From Candidatus Brocadia sinica JPN1 (GTDB taxonomy: Bacteria; Planctomycetota; Brocadiia; Brocadiales; Brocadiaceae), in contig NZ_BAFN01000001.1 in assembly GCF_000949635.1 (NCBI RefSeq), forward strand, positions 868,001 through 932,000: a DNA stretch of 64,000 bases, given 5' to 3'. The notes below the pieces were generated by a model, which did not search any database, was not told where the DNA came from, and worked only from the letters and a program-made list of their open reading frames with translations. Position numbers and translations under genes: made by a program. Positions 41,747 through 49,154 of the stretch are shown piece after piece; position 1 is the first letter of the stretch; each line of letters starts with the position of its first letter.

Positions 41747-42562
41747 TTATACCTCCAGTATTTTTTGGTTATCAATTAGCCACCTTTCTTGAAATGGACG
41801 GCGAGCAGCCCATCCAACATCTTTGATATACCAGCCATTAACAGAACCACCAACTAAAGCACCAATTACGGGAATTGCTTGAAGCGCCTTTCGTTTAGTT
41901 ATATTTATGCCAATTTGTTTTGCCAAATTCTTTATCGCTATAATTGCACTCTCTTTACTGATTTGTCGCTTTGCAGCCTTTTCCGCCATAGCCTTCCATG
42001 TTTGTTTTGCAATAGTTACCTCAATGCTTCGTAGCATAGTTAATGCTGCAACTTTCTCTTCAACAGAATTGGCGCCTGATGCCGCTAAAATCCCTAAAAT
42101 AAATTGATTGTCATTGTCATCTATTGATTCGTAGCCATAACAAAGACCTATTTTATGAATTGTTCTCAGTGCTAATGTTACAATTACAGGAATATCGGCC
42201 GCTATCGCAAATATTCCACCAAATCCTGTTGCAGCACCCTCGGCAGCAGCCATTCCTATTGCCCAATTATGTACGCTATTTGCTAATTTATCTGACAATT
42301 CCAAGTCTTTGTTACGTAGATTTTGTATTTCTGAAACCATTCCGTTCCTTTTAATATCGCCTGCATCTGATAGCCACTTTCCTGCTGAATTTACCACATC
42401 TATTGCGCTTCTAATTGCGGCGTGAGGTATAATCTTTTGAACTAACCAAGTAACGGGAACCGCTACTTTTCCAAACGTTTTACTCATAACGCTTGGTTCT
42501 TTTATCTTCCACTCTCTTATTTTTCTAACTTGTTCATCTTCGTATTTAGTCAGTGAACTCAC
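41747..42562 (-). CDS. EcsC family protein
   Basis: 271 residues: helical N-terminal part, a glycine/alanine-rich hydrophobic core (GMAAAEGAATGFGGIFAIAADIPVIVTLALRTIH), and a C-terminal GALVGGSVNGWYIKDVGWAARRPFQERWL, all typical of the EcsC family. EcsC in Bacillus is encoded with an ABC exporter, but stand-alone members are common in mobile islands and cassettes. Start is GTG at 42562, 15 bases inside an attC-like element boundary. Confidence 0.85.
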   Translation of the reverse strand: MSSLTKYEDEQVRKIREWKIKEPSVMSKTFGKVAVPVTWLVQKIIPHAAIRSAIDVVNSAGKWLSDAGDIKRNGMVSEIQNLRNKDLELSDKLANSVHNWAIGMAAAEGAATGFGGIFAIAADIPVIVTLALRTIHKIGLCYGYESIDDNDNQFILGILAASGANSVEEKVAALTMLRSIEVTIAKQTWKAMAEKAAKRQISKESAIIAIKNLAKQIGINITKRKALQAIPVIGALVGGSVNGWYIKDVGWAARRPFQERWLIDNQKILEV

Positions 42563-42577
42563 GGGTTAATTCTTTCT

Positions 42578-42657
42578 CCTAACGTAACGTTTAGCTGCCG
42601 GCGCGCTTGCCGCCCGCCCTGCCCTCTTGTTCTCACTATCTTCACTGTCACATTAGG
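42578..42657 (-). repeat. attC-like element
   Basis: On the minus strand it runs CCTAAT ... ACGTTACGTTAGG, 80 bases, with a GC-rich middle able to fold (CGGGCGGCAAG / CGCGCCGGC). AGCTAAACGTTA at the 3' side is typical of attC right ends. It lies directly behind the Abi-alpha gene and ahead of EcsC. The cores are imperfect. Confidence 0.35.
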
Positions 42658-42676
42658 ACGAGAGCAAGCGTGACGA

Positions 42677-43422
42677 TCAGCTACGACTCCTGGTTGGGTC
42701 ACCTTTTCTTGTGGCCGTGCATGCAAGTATGAAGTTGTATCCAAGTCTCGTTGGAAGGATCTTGTCATAGATGACGCTTCCATCCAAGACCATAGTTCCA
42801 GTGATTAGGCCGAGCCTTGCCAGGTTGGCAAGCGCTAGGAGAACCGCTTCATCTGGGAAATGCCTTTCATCTCCCCCTGGATTCTCGAATACGAGTTCCT
42901 CAGGAAGCTTGTATGTGAATATGGGTTTCATCAAGTGTTCCTCAGGAACCGTAAGGAGTTCTGCATGATAGCAGCATCAAGCGAAGTCATGTCTTGGAGT
43001 ATGCTGATATATGCCCTTCGTACTTCCCGCCTGCAATCTGCGTCGGCCGCGTTGGCCAACAACTGTACCCACATGTCCTGCAACTCGTCATCTTCTTCGA
43101 GGAAGGCTGACTGCAGCAGCGGAATCGCGATACTCATTGGAACGGCCTTGTGCCTATTTGCAATCCCTAGTTTCCGAAACAGTTCTTCCGCGCGCTTGAT
43201 GAATCTTGCTTGACGCTCCCATCGCATGTAAACGAGTTTATCCTTGACGATGCCCATTGCCTGATCAATCGGCCCTGAAATGACATCAGCGACGAAACTA
43301 CCTAGACTGCGGACAGTGTCAATTGCCTTGCCAGATGCTTTAGCAATCTCCCGAATTGCCTTCGACACCTCGGTAACTGCATTCTCTTCATCGATCATAT
43401 ATTCCTTTTTCAGCCCCAACAT
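42677..43422 (-). pseudogene. Frameshifted Abi-alpha (DUF4393) gene
   Basis: The first 163 codons (AVTEVSKAIREIAKASGKAI ... LEEDDELQDMWVQLLANAAD ... ISILQDMTSLDAAIM) are clearly an Abi-alpha/DUF4393 protein. The frame then shifts around 42955-42965 and stops with TGA near 42931, while the neighbouring frame continues as TVPEEHLMKPIFTYKLPEEL, then VLLALANLARLGLITGTMVL. One base change restores about 248 residues. Abi-alpha proteins are associated with abortive phage infection. It may be a true mutation, an assembly error, or two coupled products, since ATG overlaps the TGA. Confidence 0.75.
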
Positions 43423-43488
43423 GAAATAGGTGTACTAAAAGCTGTCTTATTTTACGGCTATTAGTACGTATAATACCTTTCCTGTGGC

Positions 43489-43518
43489 TTATAATATGCC
43501 CATTTGGGCATATTATAA
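43489..43518. promoter_or_regulatory. Perfect 13-bp inverted repeat, candidate operator
   Basis: TTATAATATGCCC, ATTT loop, GGGCATATTATAA. It overlaps the expected transcription start of the minus-strand promoter at 43523-43551 and lies about 70 bases from the Abi-alpha start, so an operator or an early RNA hairpin is plausible. Confidence 0.5.
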
Positions 43519-43522
43519 AGTT

Positions 43523-43551
43523 TGTATACTTATTGACGATATACTAAGCAA
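43523..43551 (-). promoter_or_regulatory. Sigma-70-type promoter for minus-strand island
   Basis: On the minus strand TTGCTT, 17-base spacer, TATACA. It would drive the Abi-alpha gene and perhaps the genes behind it. Confidence 0.4.
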
Positions 43552-43645
43552 TTGGCAAAACAATGTCAAGTTTTTCATGAATGAAAACTCATCTGTCAAA
43601 AGTAAAAAATTACTAAGAAAGTAACAATTTAGTTCTTTGAAAAAG

Positions 43646-43799
43646 GTAGCGCCGATCCCTCATGGTCGGCTTGTGCGGGGGGATAAACCCCGTGAGATAT
43701 TGTGTCGTAGTGAGTAACGTGTCTTTGGAAAAACTTGTGAATTTTCATTGTGTCTTGTGTTAGATATCCGTTATCTAACGGGGTAAACCACCGCGCTAC
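43646..43799. repeat. MITE-like structured element
   Basis: Bounded by inverted GTAGCGC (43646-43652) and GCGCTAC (43793-43799). Inside are hairpins: GCCGA/TCGGC, CGGGG/CCCCG and a perfect GTTAGATA/TATCTAAC (43759-43779). The rest of the 705-base gap 43441-44145 has no convincing gene. Confidence 0.4.
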
Positions 43800-44044
43800 G
43801 TATTCTGTTTTGTTTGTATTAAATTCAAATGTATGGATTTTCCAAAAACCCAAATTGTTACGATTTTCCGTATAATCAAATTATGGTTTGCAGATTTTTC
43901 CTTGATAAATAAGGAATTGCGAAGGTGAGATAAGGCTGATGACCGAAGGGCTAAAAGGGGTAATGGAAAAATAATGAAATTTCCTTGAATAGCTTAAAAT
44001 TACTGATAAAATTTAGTATTTGATGAAGGGAATTTGAGAAGTCT

Positions 44045-44093
44045 CCTAGTGAGGGGCTCCACCCCTTTGTCCCCTCTCTAGGTTTTGTCTTTT
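44045..44093 (+). terminator. Intrinsic-terminator-like hairpin
   Basis: CCTAGTGAGGGG at 44045-44056 pairs with CCCCTCTCTAGG at 44071-44082 with one T-T mismatch, followed by TTTTGTCTTTT. It lies on the plus strand in a gene-free region, so it may end an unrecognised transcript or insulate the next gene. Confidence 0.5.
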
Positions 44094-44145
44094 AAAAAGC
44101 AATCTAATTTAAATTTCTGAGCATCTTAATAATAAGGTTTTTCCT

Positions 44146-44560
44146 ATGAAATTTCTGACCGAATACATTACCTTTCATACAAAAAAAACGTCGTGAGTTC
44201 ATCAATATCACAAGGGAAATAGATAGGGTACTTCAGAAGAGCGGCATTAAAGAAGGTATGGTTTTGGTCTCTGCCATGCATATAACGTCAGGTATCTTCG
44301 TTAACGATGCCGAACCGGGGCTTCATCGCGATATTGAAGAGTGGCTCCTGAAACTGATTCCTGAGGGCCACGATTACTATCATCACCGGACAGGAGAAGT
44401 GAATGGTGACGCGCATCTCAGAAATCTTCTTATCGGACACCAGGTGGTCATCCCGGTAACTGATGGAAAATTAGACCTCGGAACCTGGCAAAAGGTGTTT
44501 TATGCTGAATTTGATGGTCAGCGTAGCAAGCGACTAGTTATTAAGGTGATGGGGGAATAA
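44146..44560 (+). pseudogene. YjbQ/UPF0047 family gene with A8 frameshift
   Basis: From ATG 44146 the frame reads [14 protein letters not shown] and hits TGA just after a run of eight A (44181-44188). Moving by one base after the run gives [20 protein letters not shown], then [20 protein letters not shown] to the stop at 44560: a normal 138-residue YjbQ protein with [20 protein letters not shown] and LGTWQ motifs. YjbQ proteins have been reported with weak thiamin phosphate synthase activity. The shift may be real, a sequencing error in a homopolymer, or slippage that is tolerated. Confidence 0.8.
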
Positions 44561-44633
44561 TTATTCTTCTAAAAAGCTGAGAAAATTAAAAGTAAAAGAT
44601 AAGAATGCAAAAATACAAATCAAAGAATTCATT

Positions 44634-46706
44634 ATGGAAATAGACAAACCATGCACAAAATCTAATAAAAAAGGAAACGAGGAGGCGCCATGCATTCTGG
44701 CCTGTCCGATACGGCAGGATGCCCGCGATTATGTTCAGCTCATTGCCAGGGGGAGATTTCAAGAGGCGTTCAGAGTGGTAAGGGAGAGAAATCCGTTGCC
44801 TTCGGCGTGTGGCCGTATCTGTACCCATCCTTGTGAGACAAAGTGCCGACGGAATAGCACCGACGCGCCGATTGCGATTGCATGGCTCAAGCGTTTCCTC
44901 GGTGATAATTTTTCTCACGAAACCGGGAAAATAACCAGCGAAAAATATCCGGAAAAAATCGCTATCATTGGCGCTGGCCCGGCTGGACTTGCCGCTGCAA
45001 ATGATTTGGCCCTTTTGGGCTATTCATGCACCATCTTTGAATCCAATCCCACCCCCGGCGGCATGCTTCGCATGGGTGTGCCAACCTATCGTTTACCAAG
45101 AACGGCTATTGATAATGACGTTGAATATATTAAAAAATTAGGAGTTGAAATCAGATATAATACAACATTTGGCGTAGATATCACCTTCGACAGTTTAAAA
45201 AAGGATGGGTTTTCTGTCCTTTTTATTGGTGTGGGTCTGTCCGAGAGCCGCAGCCTGAATATCGAAGGGGTGCAACTTGAAGGCGTCCTCAAAGGTGTAT
45301 CTTTTCTCAACGAAGTAAACACCACAGGAAGCGCCAAGATAGGCAAGAATGTCCTGGTAATAGGAGGCGGCGCCGTTGCTATGGACTGTGCACGGACGGC
45401 CTTACGCCTGAGGACAGATAAGGTATCCGTCGCCTGTCTTGAGTCACGCAAGGAAATGCCAACGACCGATTTTGAAATCGAGGAGGCAGTTCATGAAGGG
45501 GTGGCGCTTTACAACTCCATAGGCCCGAAACGTATCCTTGGAAAGAACGGAAGGGTTTCTGGACTGGAAACCCTTAAAGTAAAATATGTCTTTGATGAAC
45601 AAAAGCGGTTCAATCCCGCCTTCTATGAAGGCTCAGAGTCTGTTATTGAGGCAGATACTATCATCCTTGCAATTGGCCAGGCATCAAATCTCTCATTCCT
45701 GAAAGGGCAGGAGGGTATTCAAATCACACGCGGTGGCACGATCATCGTCAATCCAAATACCTTTAGCGCCTCCGTGCATGGTATCTATGCAGGTGGCGAT
45801 GTCGTGTTAGGCAGGGGAACCATGACTGAAAGTATGGCCCAGGGCAAAAAAGCAGCGATTGCCATTCATAATGCCTTAAGAAACGCAGCGTTAAAAGACG
45901 AGAAATGGGCAGAAAAACCGGCAGTGCCCGATGTGGCTGAATCCAGAATCGCCCTTATCAAGAAAGAGCAGAAACACGAGATGTCTACCATGCCTTTGGA
46001 TGGAAGGCTGAAAACCTTTGATGAGGTAGAGCTGGGATTCCCCTTAAACAAAGCGGTGAAGGAGGCGCAGCGGTGCATGAACTGCGGCGCCGGTGCCTTT
46101 GTGGATGATAATCTCTGTGTGGGATGCCTTACCTGTGTGAGGATATGCCCTTTTGAAGTGCCGAAGATTAAAAAGGGTGACACCACGGCTTACATCGATG
46201 GAGATTGCCAGTCCTGCGGTTTGTGTATTGTGGAATGTCCTGCGAAGGCAATCAGTTTCAAAACACCATTAGAAGATCGTGGCAAAGATGCCCTTAAGTC
46301 GGTTTTCCAGGAAAAATTAGTCCATGACATAAAACCATTTATCATTAATTTTTATTGTCAATATGGCGCGTATAAAGAGGAAAAAGAAGGCGCAACGGAT
46401 AATTTACTTGTTTTTCATTTCAGGCGGGTGGGAGTTTTGGGGTTGGGTAAAGTGGATCCATCATTATATCTCAGGGCATTTGAGTTGGGCGCTCATGGCG
46501 TATTGGTAACGGCCTGTAAAGGAGATACCTGTCATTTTTGCAAAGAACAGGAATGGGTTGAAAGGCGGACAAAATATGCCAGTCAATTATTGAGCGGATT
46601 GGGAATGGATAGCCGAAGACTTCAGACCCATTTTATTTCTTCACAAAATGGTAAAGAAATACTTGAAATTGCGCTCAGGATGGTCGAAGAACTGAGAAAT
46701 GTATAA
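44634..46706 (+). CDS. GltD-like flavoprotein / ferredoxin / MvhD fusion oxidoreductase
   Basis: 690-residue electron-transfer protein. Residues about 1-85: GltD/DPYD-type FeS domain with Cys clusters (APCILACPIRQD, SACGRICTHPCETKC). About 105-430: two-dinucleotide-binding flavin oxidoreductase (IAIIGAGPAGLAAANDLAL for FAD, VLVIGGGAVAMDCARTALRL for NAD(P)H, GIYAGGDVVLG). About 475-545: two 4Fe-4S ferredoxin clusters (CVGCLTCVRICPFE, CQSCGLCIVECPA). About 565-690: MvhD domain with CKGDTCHFCKEQEW. Such fusions link NAD(P)H to ferredoxin- or heterodisulfide-type electron flow. The next genes are metV and metF, pointing to methylene-tetrahydrofolate reduction in the acetyl-CoA pathway. Confidence 0.9.
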   Translation: MEIDKPCTKSNKKGNEEAPCILACPIRQDARDYVQLIARGRFQEAFRVVRERNPLPSACGRICTHPCETKCRRNSTDAPIAIAWLKRFLGDNFSHETGKITSEKYPEKIAIIGAGPAGLAAANDLALLGYSCTIFESNPTPGGMLRMGVPTYRLPRTAIDNDVEYIKKLGVEIRYNTTFGVDITFDSLKKDGFSVLFIGVGLSESRSLNIEGVQLEGVLKGVSFLNEVNTTGSAKIGKNVLVIGGGAVAMDCARTALRLRTDKVSVACLESRKEMPTTDFEIEEAVHEGVALYNSIGPKRILGKNGRVSGLETLKVKYVFDEQKRFNPAFYEGSESVIEADTIILAIGQASNLSFLKGQEGIQITRGGTIIVNPNTFSASVHGIYAGGDVVLGRGTMTESMAQGKKAAIAIHNALRNAALKDEKWAEKPAVPDVAESRIALIKKEQKHEMSTMPLDGRLKTFDEVELGFPLNKAVKEAQRCMNCGAGAFVDDNLCVGCLTCVRICPFEVPKIKKGDTTAYIDGDCQSCGLCIVECPAKAISFKTPLEDRGKDALKSVFQEKLVHDIKPFIINFYCQYGAYKEEKEGATDNLLVFHFRRVGVLGLGKVDPSLYLRAFELGAHGVLVTACKGDTCHFCKEQEWVERRTKYASQLLSGLGMDSRRLQTHFISSQNGKEILEIALRMVEELRNV

Positions 46707-46815
46707 TCAAATAGAGTCACCAGGTAGCTAAGAGACTAAGAAAACATCCTGGTGTCTTTGTGACATGTGTCGTAAGTCAGTGTAATTCCATAAAAATTTG
46801 TGGTGGATTATAGCA

Positions 46816-47493
46816 ATGATCGTAGCATCATCAAAACCATTTCCGGAAATCAAACAGATGCTTTCCGGGTTTAAGAAGGTCTGTGTGCTGGGATGCGGTT
46901 CATGCGTGACCATATGCCATACGGGTGGCGAAAAACAGGTCGCCGAGCTTGCCGCGCAACTCCGTCTTGCTGCGAAATTAGAAGGCAGACAGATCGAAGT
47001 CAAAGAAGATTCCACGCTCAGGCAGTGTGAGTGGGAATTTATTGATGACATCAAAGAAGTAATTAAGGACTGTGATGCCGTCCTTTCCATTGCCTGCGGC
47101 GTCGGCGTGCAGTACATGGCCGAAAAATTCCCCAGGATGAGAATTTTTCCTGGTGTGAATACCACCTTTATGGGAGGACCCGTCGAACAAGGCATCTTCT
47201 GGGAACGGTGTGCTGGTTGCGGGAATTGTATCCTGGGAACTACGGGAGGGCTGTGCCCGGTAAGCCGATGCGCAAAAAGTCTCATGAACGGTCCGTGTGG
47301 CGGCTCACAAAACGGGAAGTGTGAGGTCTCACAGGAAACGCCCTGTGTGTGGCACCAAATATATGACCAGCTGGACACCCAGCAGCTTTTGGCAACGATG
47401 GAGAGGATTGTACCGCCCAAGGACTGGACCACGGGTATGGAAAATCATCCCCGGAAGATGGTTCTGGAACACCTGGTCATGAAAAAGCAATAA
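46816..47493 (+). CDS. metV: MetV: methylenetetrahydrofolate reductase C-terminal-domain protein
   Basis: 225-residue FeS/zinc protein with many cysteines: CVLGCGSCVTICHTGGEKQV at the N-terminus and CAGCGNCILGTTGGLCPVSRCAKSL later, then GPCGGSQNGKCE and TPCVW. This is the MTHFR C-terminal-domain family; in acetogens MetV forms a complex with MetF and couples it to other electron donors. It lies between the fusion oxidoreductase and metF. ATG at 46816 is preferred over an upstream TTG. Confidence 0.9.
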   Translation: MIVASSKPFPEIKQMLSGFKKVCVLGCGSCVTICHTGGEKQVAELAAQLRLAAKLEGRQIEVKEDSTLRQCEWEFIDDIKEVIKDCDAVLSIACGVGVQYMAEKFPRMRIFPGVNTTFMGGPVEQGIFWERCAGCGNCILGTTGGLCPVSRCAKSLMNGPCGGSQNGKCEVSQETPCVWHQIYDQLDTQQLLATMERIVPPKDWTTGMENHPRKMVLEHLVMKKQ

Positions 47494-47575
47494 AAACCTC
47501 CCTTTGAAGAATGATCTTGAGTTACCTGTAAGTGAAGGTATAGACCTTAATATTGTAGAAAGATTTTAACTGCTT

Positions 47576-47676
47576 GTTCCCAAACTCTGTTTGGGAACAC
47601 ACGAACCAGTAAAACTCTGTTTCATGTAAAACGGGAGTTTTGCAGAAAATTGCGTTCCCAAACGGAATTTGGGAAC
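47576..47676. repeat. Paired palindromic repeats (REP/MITE-like)
   Basis: Two nearly identical hairpins: GTTCCCAAA-CTCTG-TTTGGGAAC (47576-47598) and GTTCCCAAA-CGGAA-TTTGGGAAC (47654-47676). Between them AAAACTC and GAGTTTT form a third, so the 101 bases fold as a cloverleaf-like set. It lies between metV and the small exported gene. Typical of interspersed palindromic elements. Confidence 0.7.
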
Positions 47677-47742
47677 GAGCCGCAAGTCGTGCAATTATTC
47701 AAAAATCTTTTAATATTAAACTTTATTCGGAAAGGCACAACT

Positions 47743-48135
47743 ATGAAGAAAACAAGTATATTCATCATAATATCATTGATCTTCATATGTAATCTAAGTT
47801 ATGCTAAAAGTAATAAGTATTTCGAAATCGTTGATAATGGACAACAAGAGATTACTTTTGAACCGATAATAGTAGATGCCGGTTCTATAGAAGAGCAAAT
47901 GGTCGTTGTTGAAAATACCGACGATAAAAAATATTCGGGGGTTATTGCTTACGCTATTGATAGCGAAGTCCCAAATGACTACAAAAAAATGCTCCCGTAT
48001 GAAACGTATGTTAATCCTAATTTTCATATCCGGTACGAAATAGGTTACTCTCCAAGTAATCACACTATTGTAATCGTCAGAAGATTGGAAACAGAAGTAA
48101 TGTTGAAGATTGGGATGCAGACGAGGAAACTTTAA
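47743..48135 (+). CDS. Small exported protein of unknown function
   Basis: 130-residue protein with signal peptide (MKKTSIFIIISLIFICNLS, cleaved after YA) and a beta-rich mature part (ITFEPIIVDAGSIEEQMVVV, NDYKKMLPYETYVNPNFHIR). It is lower in GC than its neighbours and follows the palindromic element, interrupting the metV-metF arrangement, so it may be a later insertion. Not recognised. Start at 47743 chosen for the signal peptide; CGGAAAGG gives a ribosome site. Confidence 0.6.
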   Translation: MKKTSIFIIISLIFICNLSYAKSNKYFEIVDNGQQEITFEPIIVDAGSIEEQMVVVENTDDKKYSGVIAYAIDSEVPNDYKKMLPYETYVNPNFHIRYEIGYSPSNHTIVIVRRLETEVMLKIGMQTRKL

Positions 48136-48216
48136 GTTTGGAATGGTATCTTATAAAAAACAAGAAGCTAAAAAAATGAAATACTATTGCTTATCTCACA
48201 ATTCATTTCATCAAAT

Positions 48217-49152
48217 ATGGACTTAAAATCAGGTAGTAACTTAGAAAAAGTCCTTCAAAGCGGACAATTTGCTGTTACAGCAGAACTAGGTCCTCCACGG
48301 GGCGCAGACCGCTCAGTGATAGAAAAGAAGGCAGGACTGCTGAAAGGCTATGGGGACGCCTTCAATATTACTGACTGTCAGACTGCCGTGGTGCGTATGT
48401 CCAGTATTGCCGCCGGTCGGATAGTCCTGGATGCTGGCTTAGAACCCATCATCCAGATGACCTGCCGCGACAGGAACCGTATTGCTATACAGAGCGACCT
48501 CCTTGGTGCTGCGGCACTGGGTGCAAAAAACCTCTTATGTCTGACTGGTGACCACCAGAAATTTGGAGATCACCCTATGGCAAAGGGCGTCTTTGATATG
48601 GATTCGATCCAGCTCATTCAGATGGTCAAGGCCATTCGTGATGAGAAAAAATTTCAGGGCGGACAGGAGTTGAAGGCATCAGAGCCGAGATTCTTTATCG
48701 GCGCAGCAGAAAATCCCTTTGCCGACCCATTCAAATTCCGCGCCATCAGACTCGCCAAAAAGATCGCTGCCGGCGCCGATTTCATACAAACCCAGATTAT
48801 TTATAACATCAACAAATTTAAAGACTGGATGAAAATGGTCACCGATATGGGTCTCCACGAGAAGGCATTTATTCTCGCCGGTGTGGCCCCGCTCAAATCT
48901 GCCGGAATGGCCAGGCATATGAAGCATAATGTGCCGGGCATGGATGTGCCTGATGAAGTCATAAATCGCATGACAGCCGTCTCCGCCGCTAAGAAAGGAA
49001 AGGAAGAGGGCATTAAAATATGTTTAGAAGTCATAGAGCAGATCAGAGAAATCAAGGGCATTGCCGGTATCCACATTATGGCAGTAGAATGGGAAGAGGC
49101 CGTCCCAGAAATTGTCAAAGAAACGCGGCTGTATCCCAGACCACTGCTATAA
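48217..49152 (+). CDS. metF: Methylenetetrahydrofolate reductase
   Basis: 311-residue TIM-barrel enzyme that reduces 5,10-methylene-tetrahydrofolate to 5-methyl-tetrahydrofolate. Recognisable by QFAVTAELGPPRGAD at the start (catalytic Glu), NITDCQTAVVRMSS, NLLCLTGDHQKFGDHP and DFIQTQIIYNINKFKDWM. This is the MetF type that works with MetV. With metV and the fusion oxidoreductase it completes a methyl-branch module of the reductive acetyl-CoA pathway. The start at 48217 (MDLKSGSNLEK) is likely; the frame is open 10 codons further. Confidence 0.93.
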   Translation: MDLKSGSNLEKVLQSGQFAVTAELGPPRGADRSVIEKKAGLLKGYGDAFNITDCQTAVVRMSSIAAGRIVLDAGLEPIIQMTCRDRNRIAIQSDLLGAAALGAKNLLCLTGDHQKFGDHPMAKGVFDMDSIQLIQMVKAIRDEKKFQGGQELKASEPRFFIGAAENPFADPFKFRAIRLAKKIAAGADFIQTQIIYNINKFKDWMKMVTDMGLHEKAFILAGVAPLKSAGMARHMKHNVPGMDVPDEVINRMTAVSAAKKGKEEGIKICLEVIEQIREIKGIAGIHIMAVEWEEAVPEIVKETRLYPRPLL

Positions 49153-49154
49153 CC

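Noticed and set aside
43640-43700. CRISPR-like segment (GCGGGGGGATAAACCCCG)
   Set aside because: It resembles part of a type I-E repeat but occurs once, with no spacers and no cas genes.
43629-43853. 74-codon minus-strand frame in the gene-free gap
   Set aside because: It overlays the hairpin-rich repeat element, so the codons are better explained by that structure.
43936-43942. CTGATGA, core of a hammerhead ribozyme
   Set aside because: The matching GAAA core and the three stems cannot be found around it.
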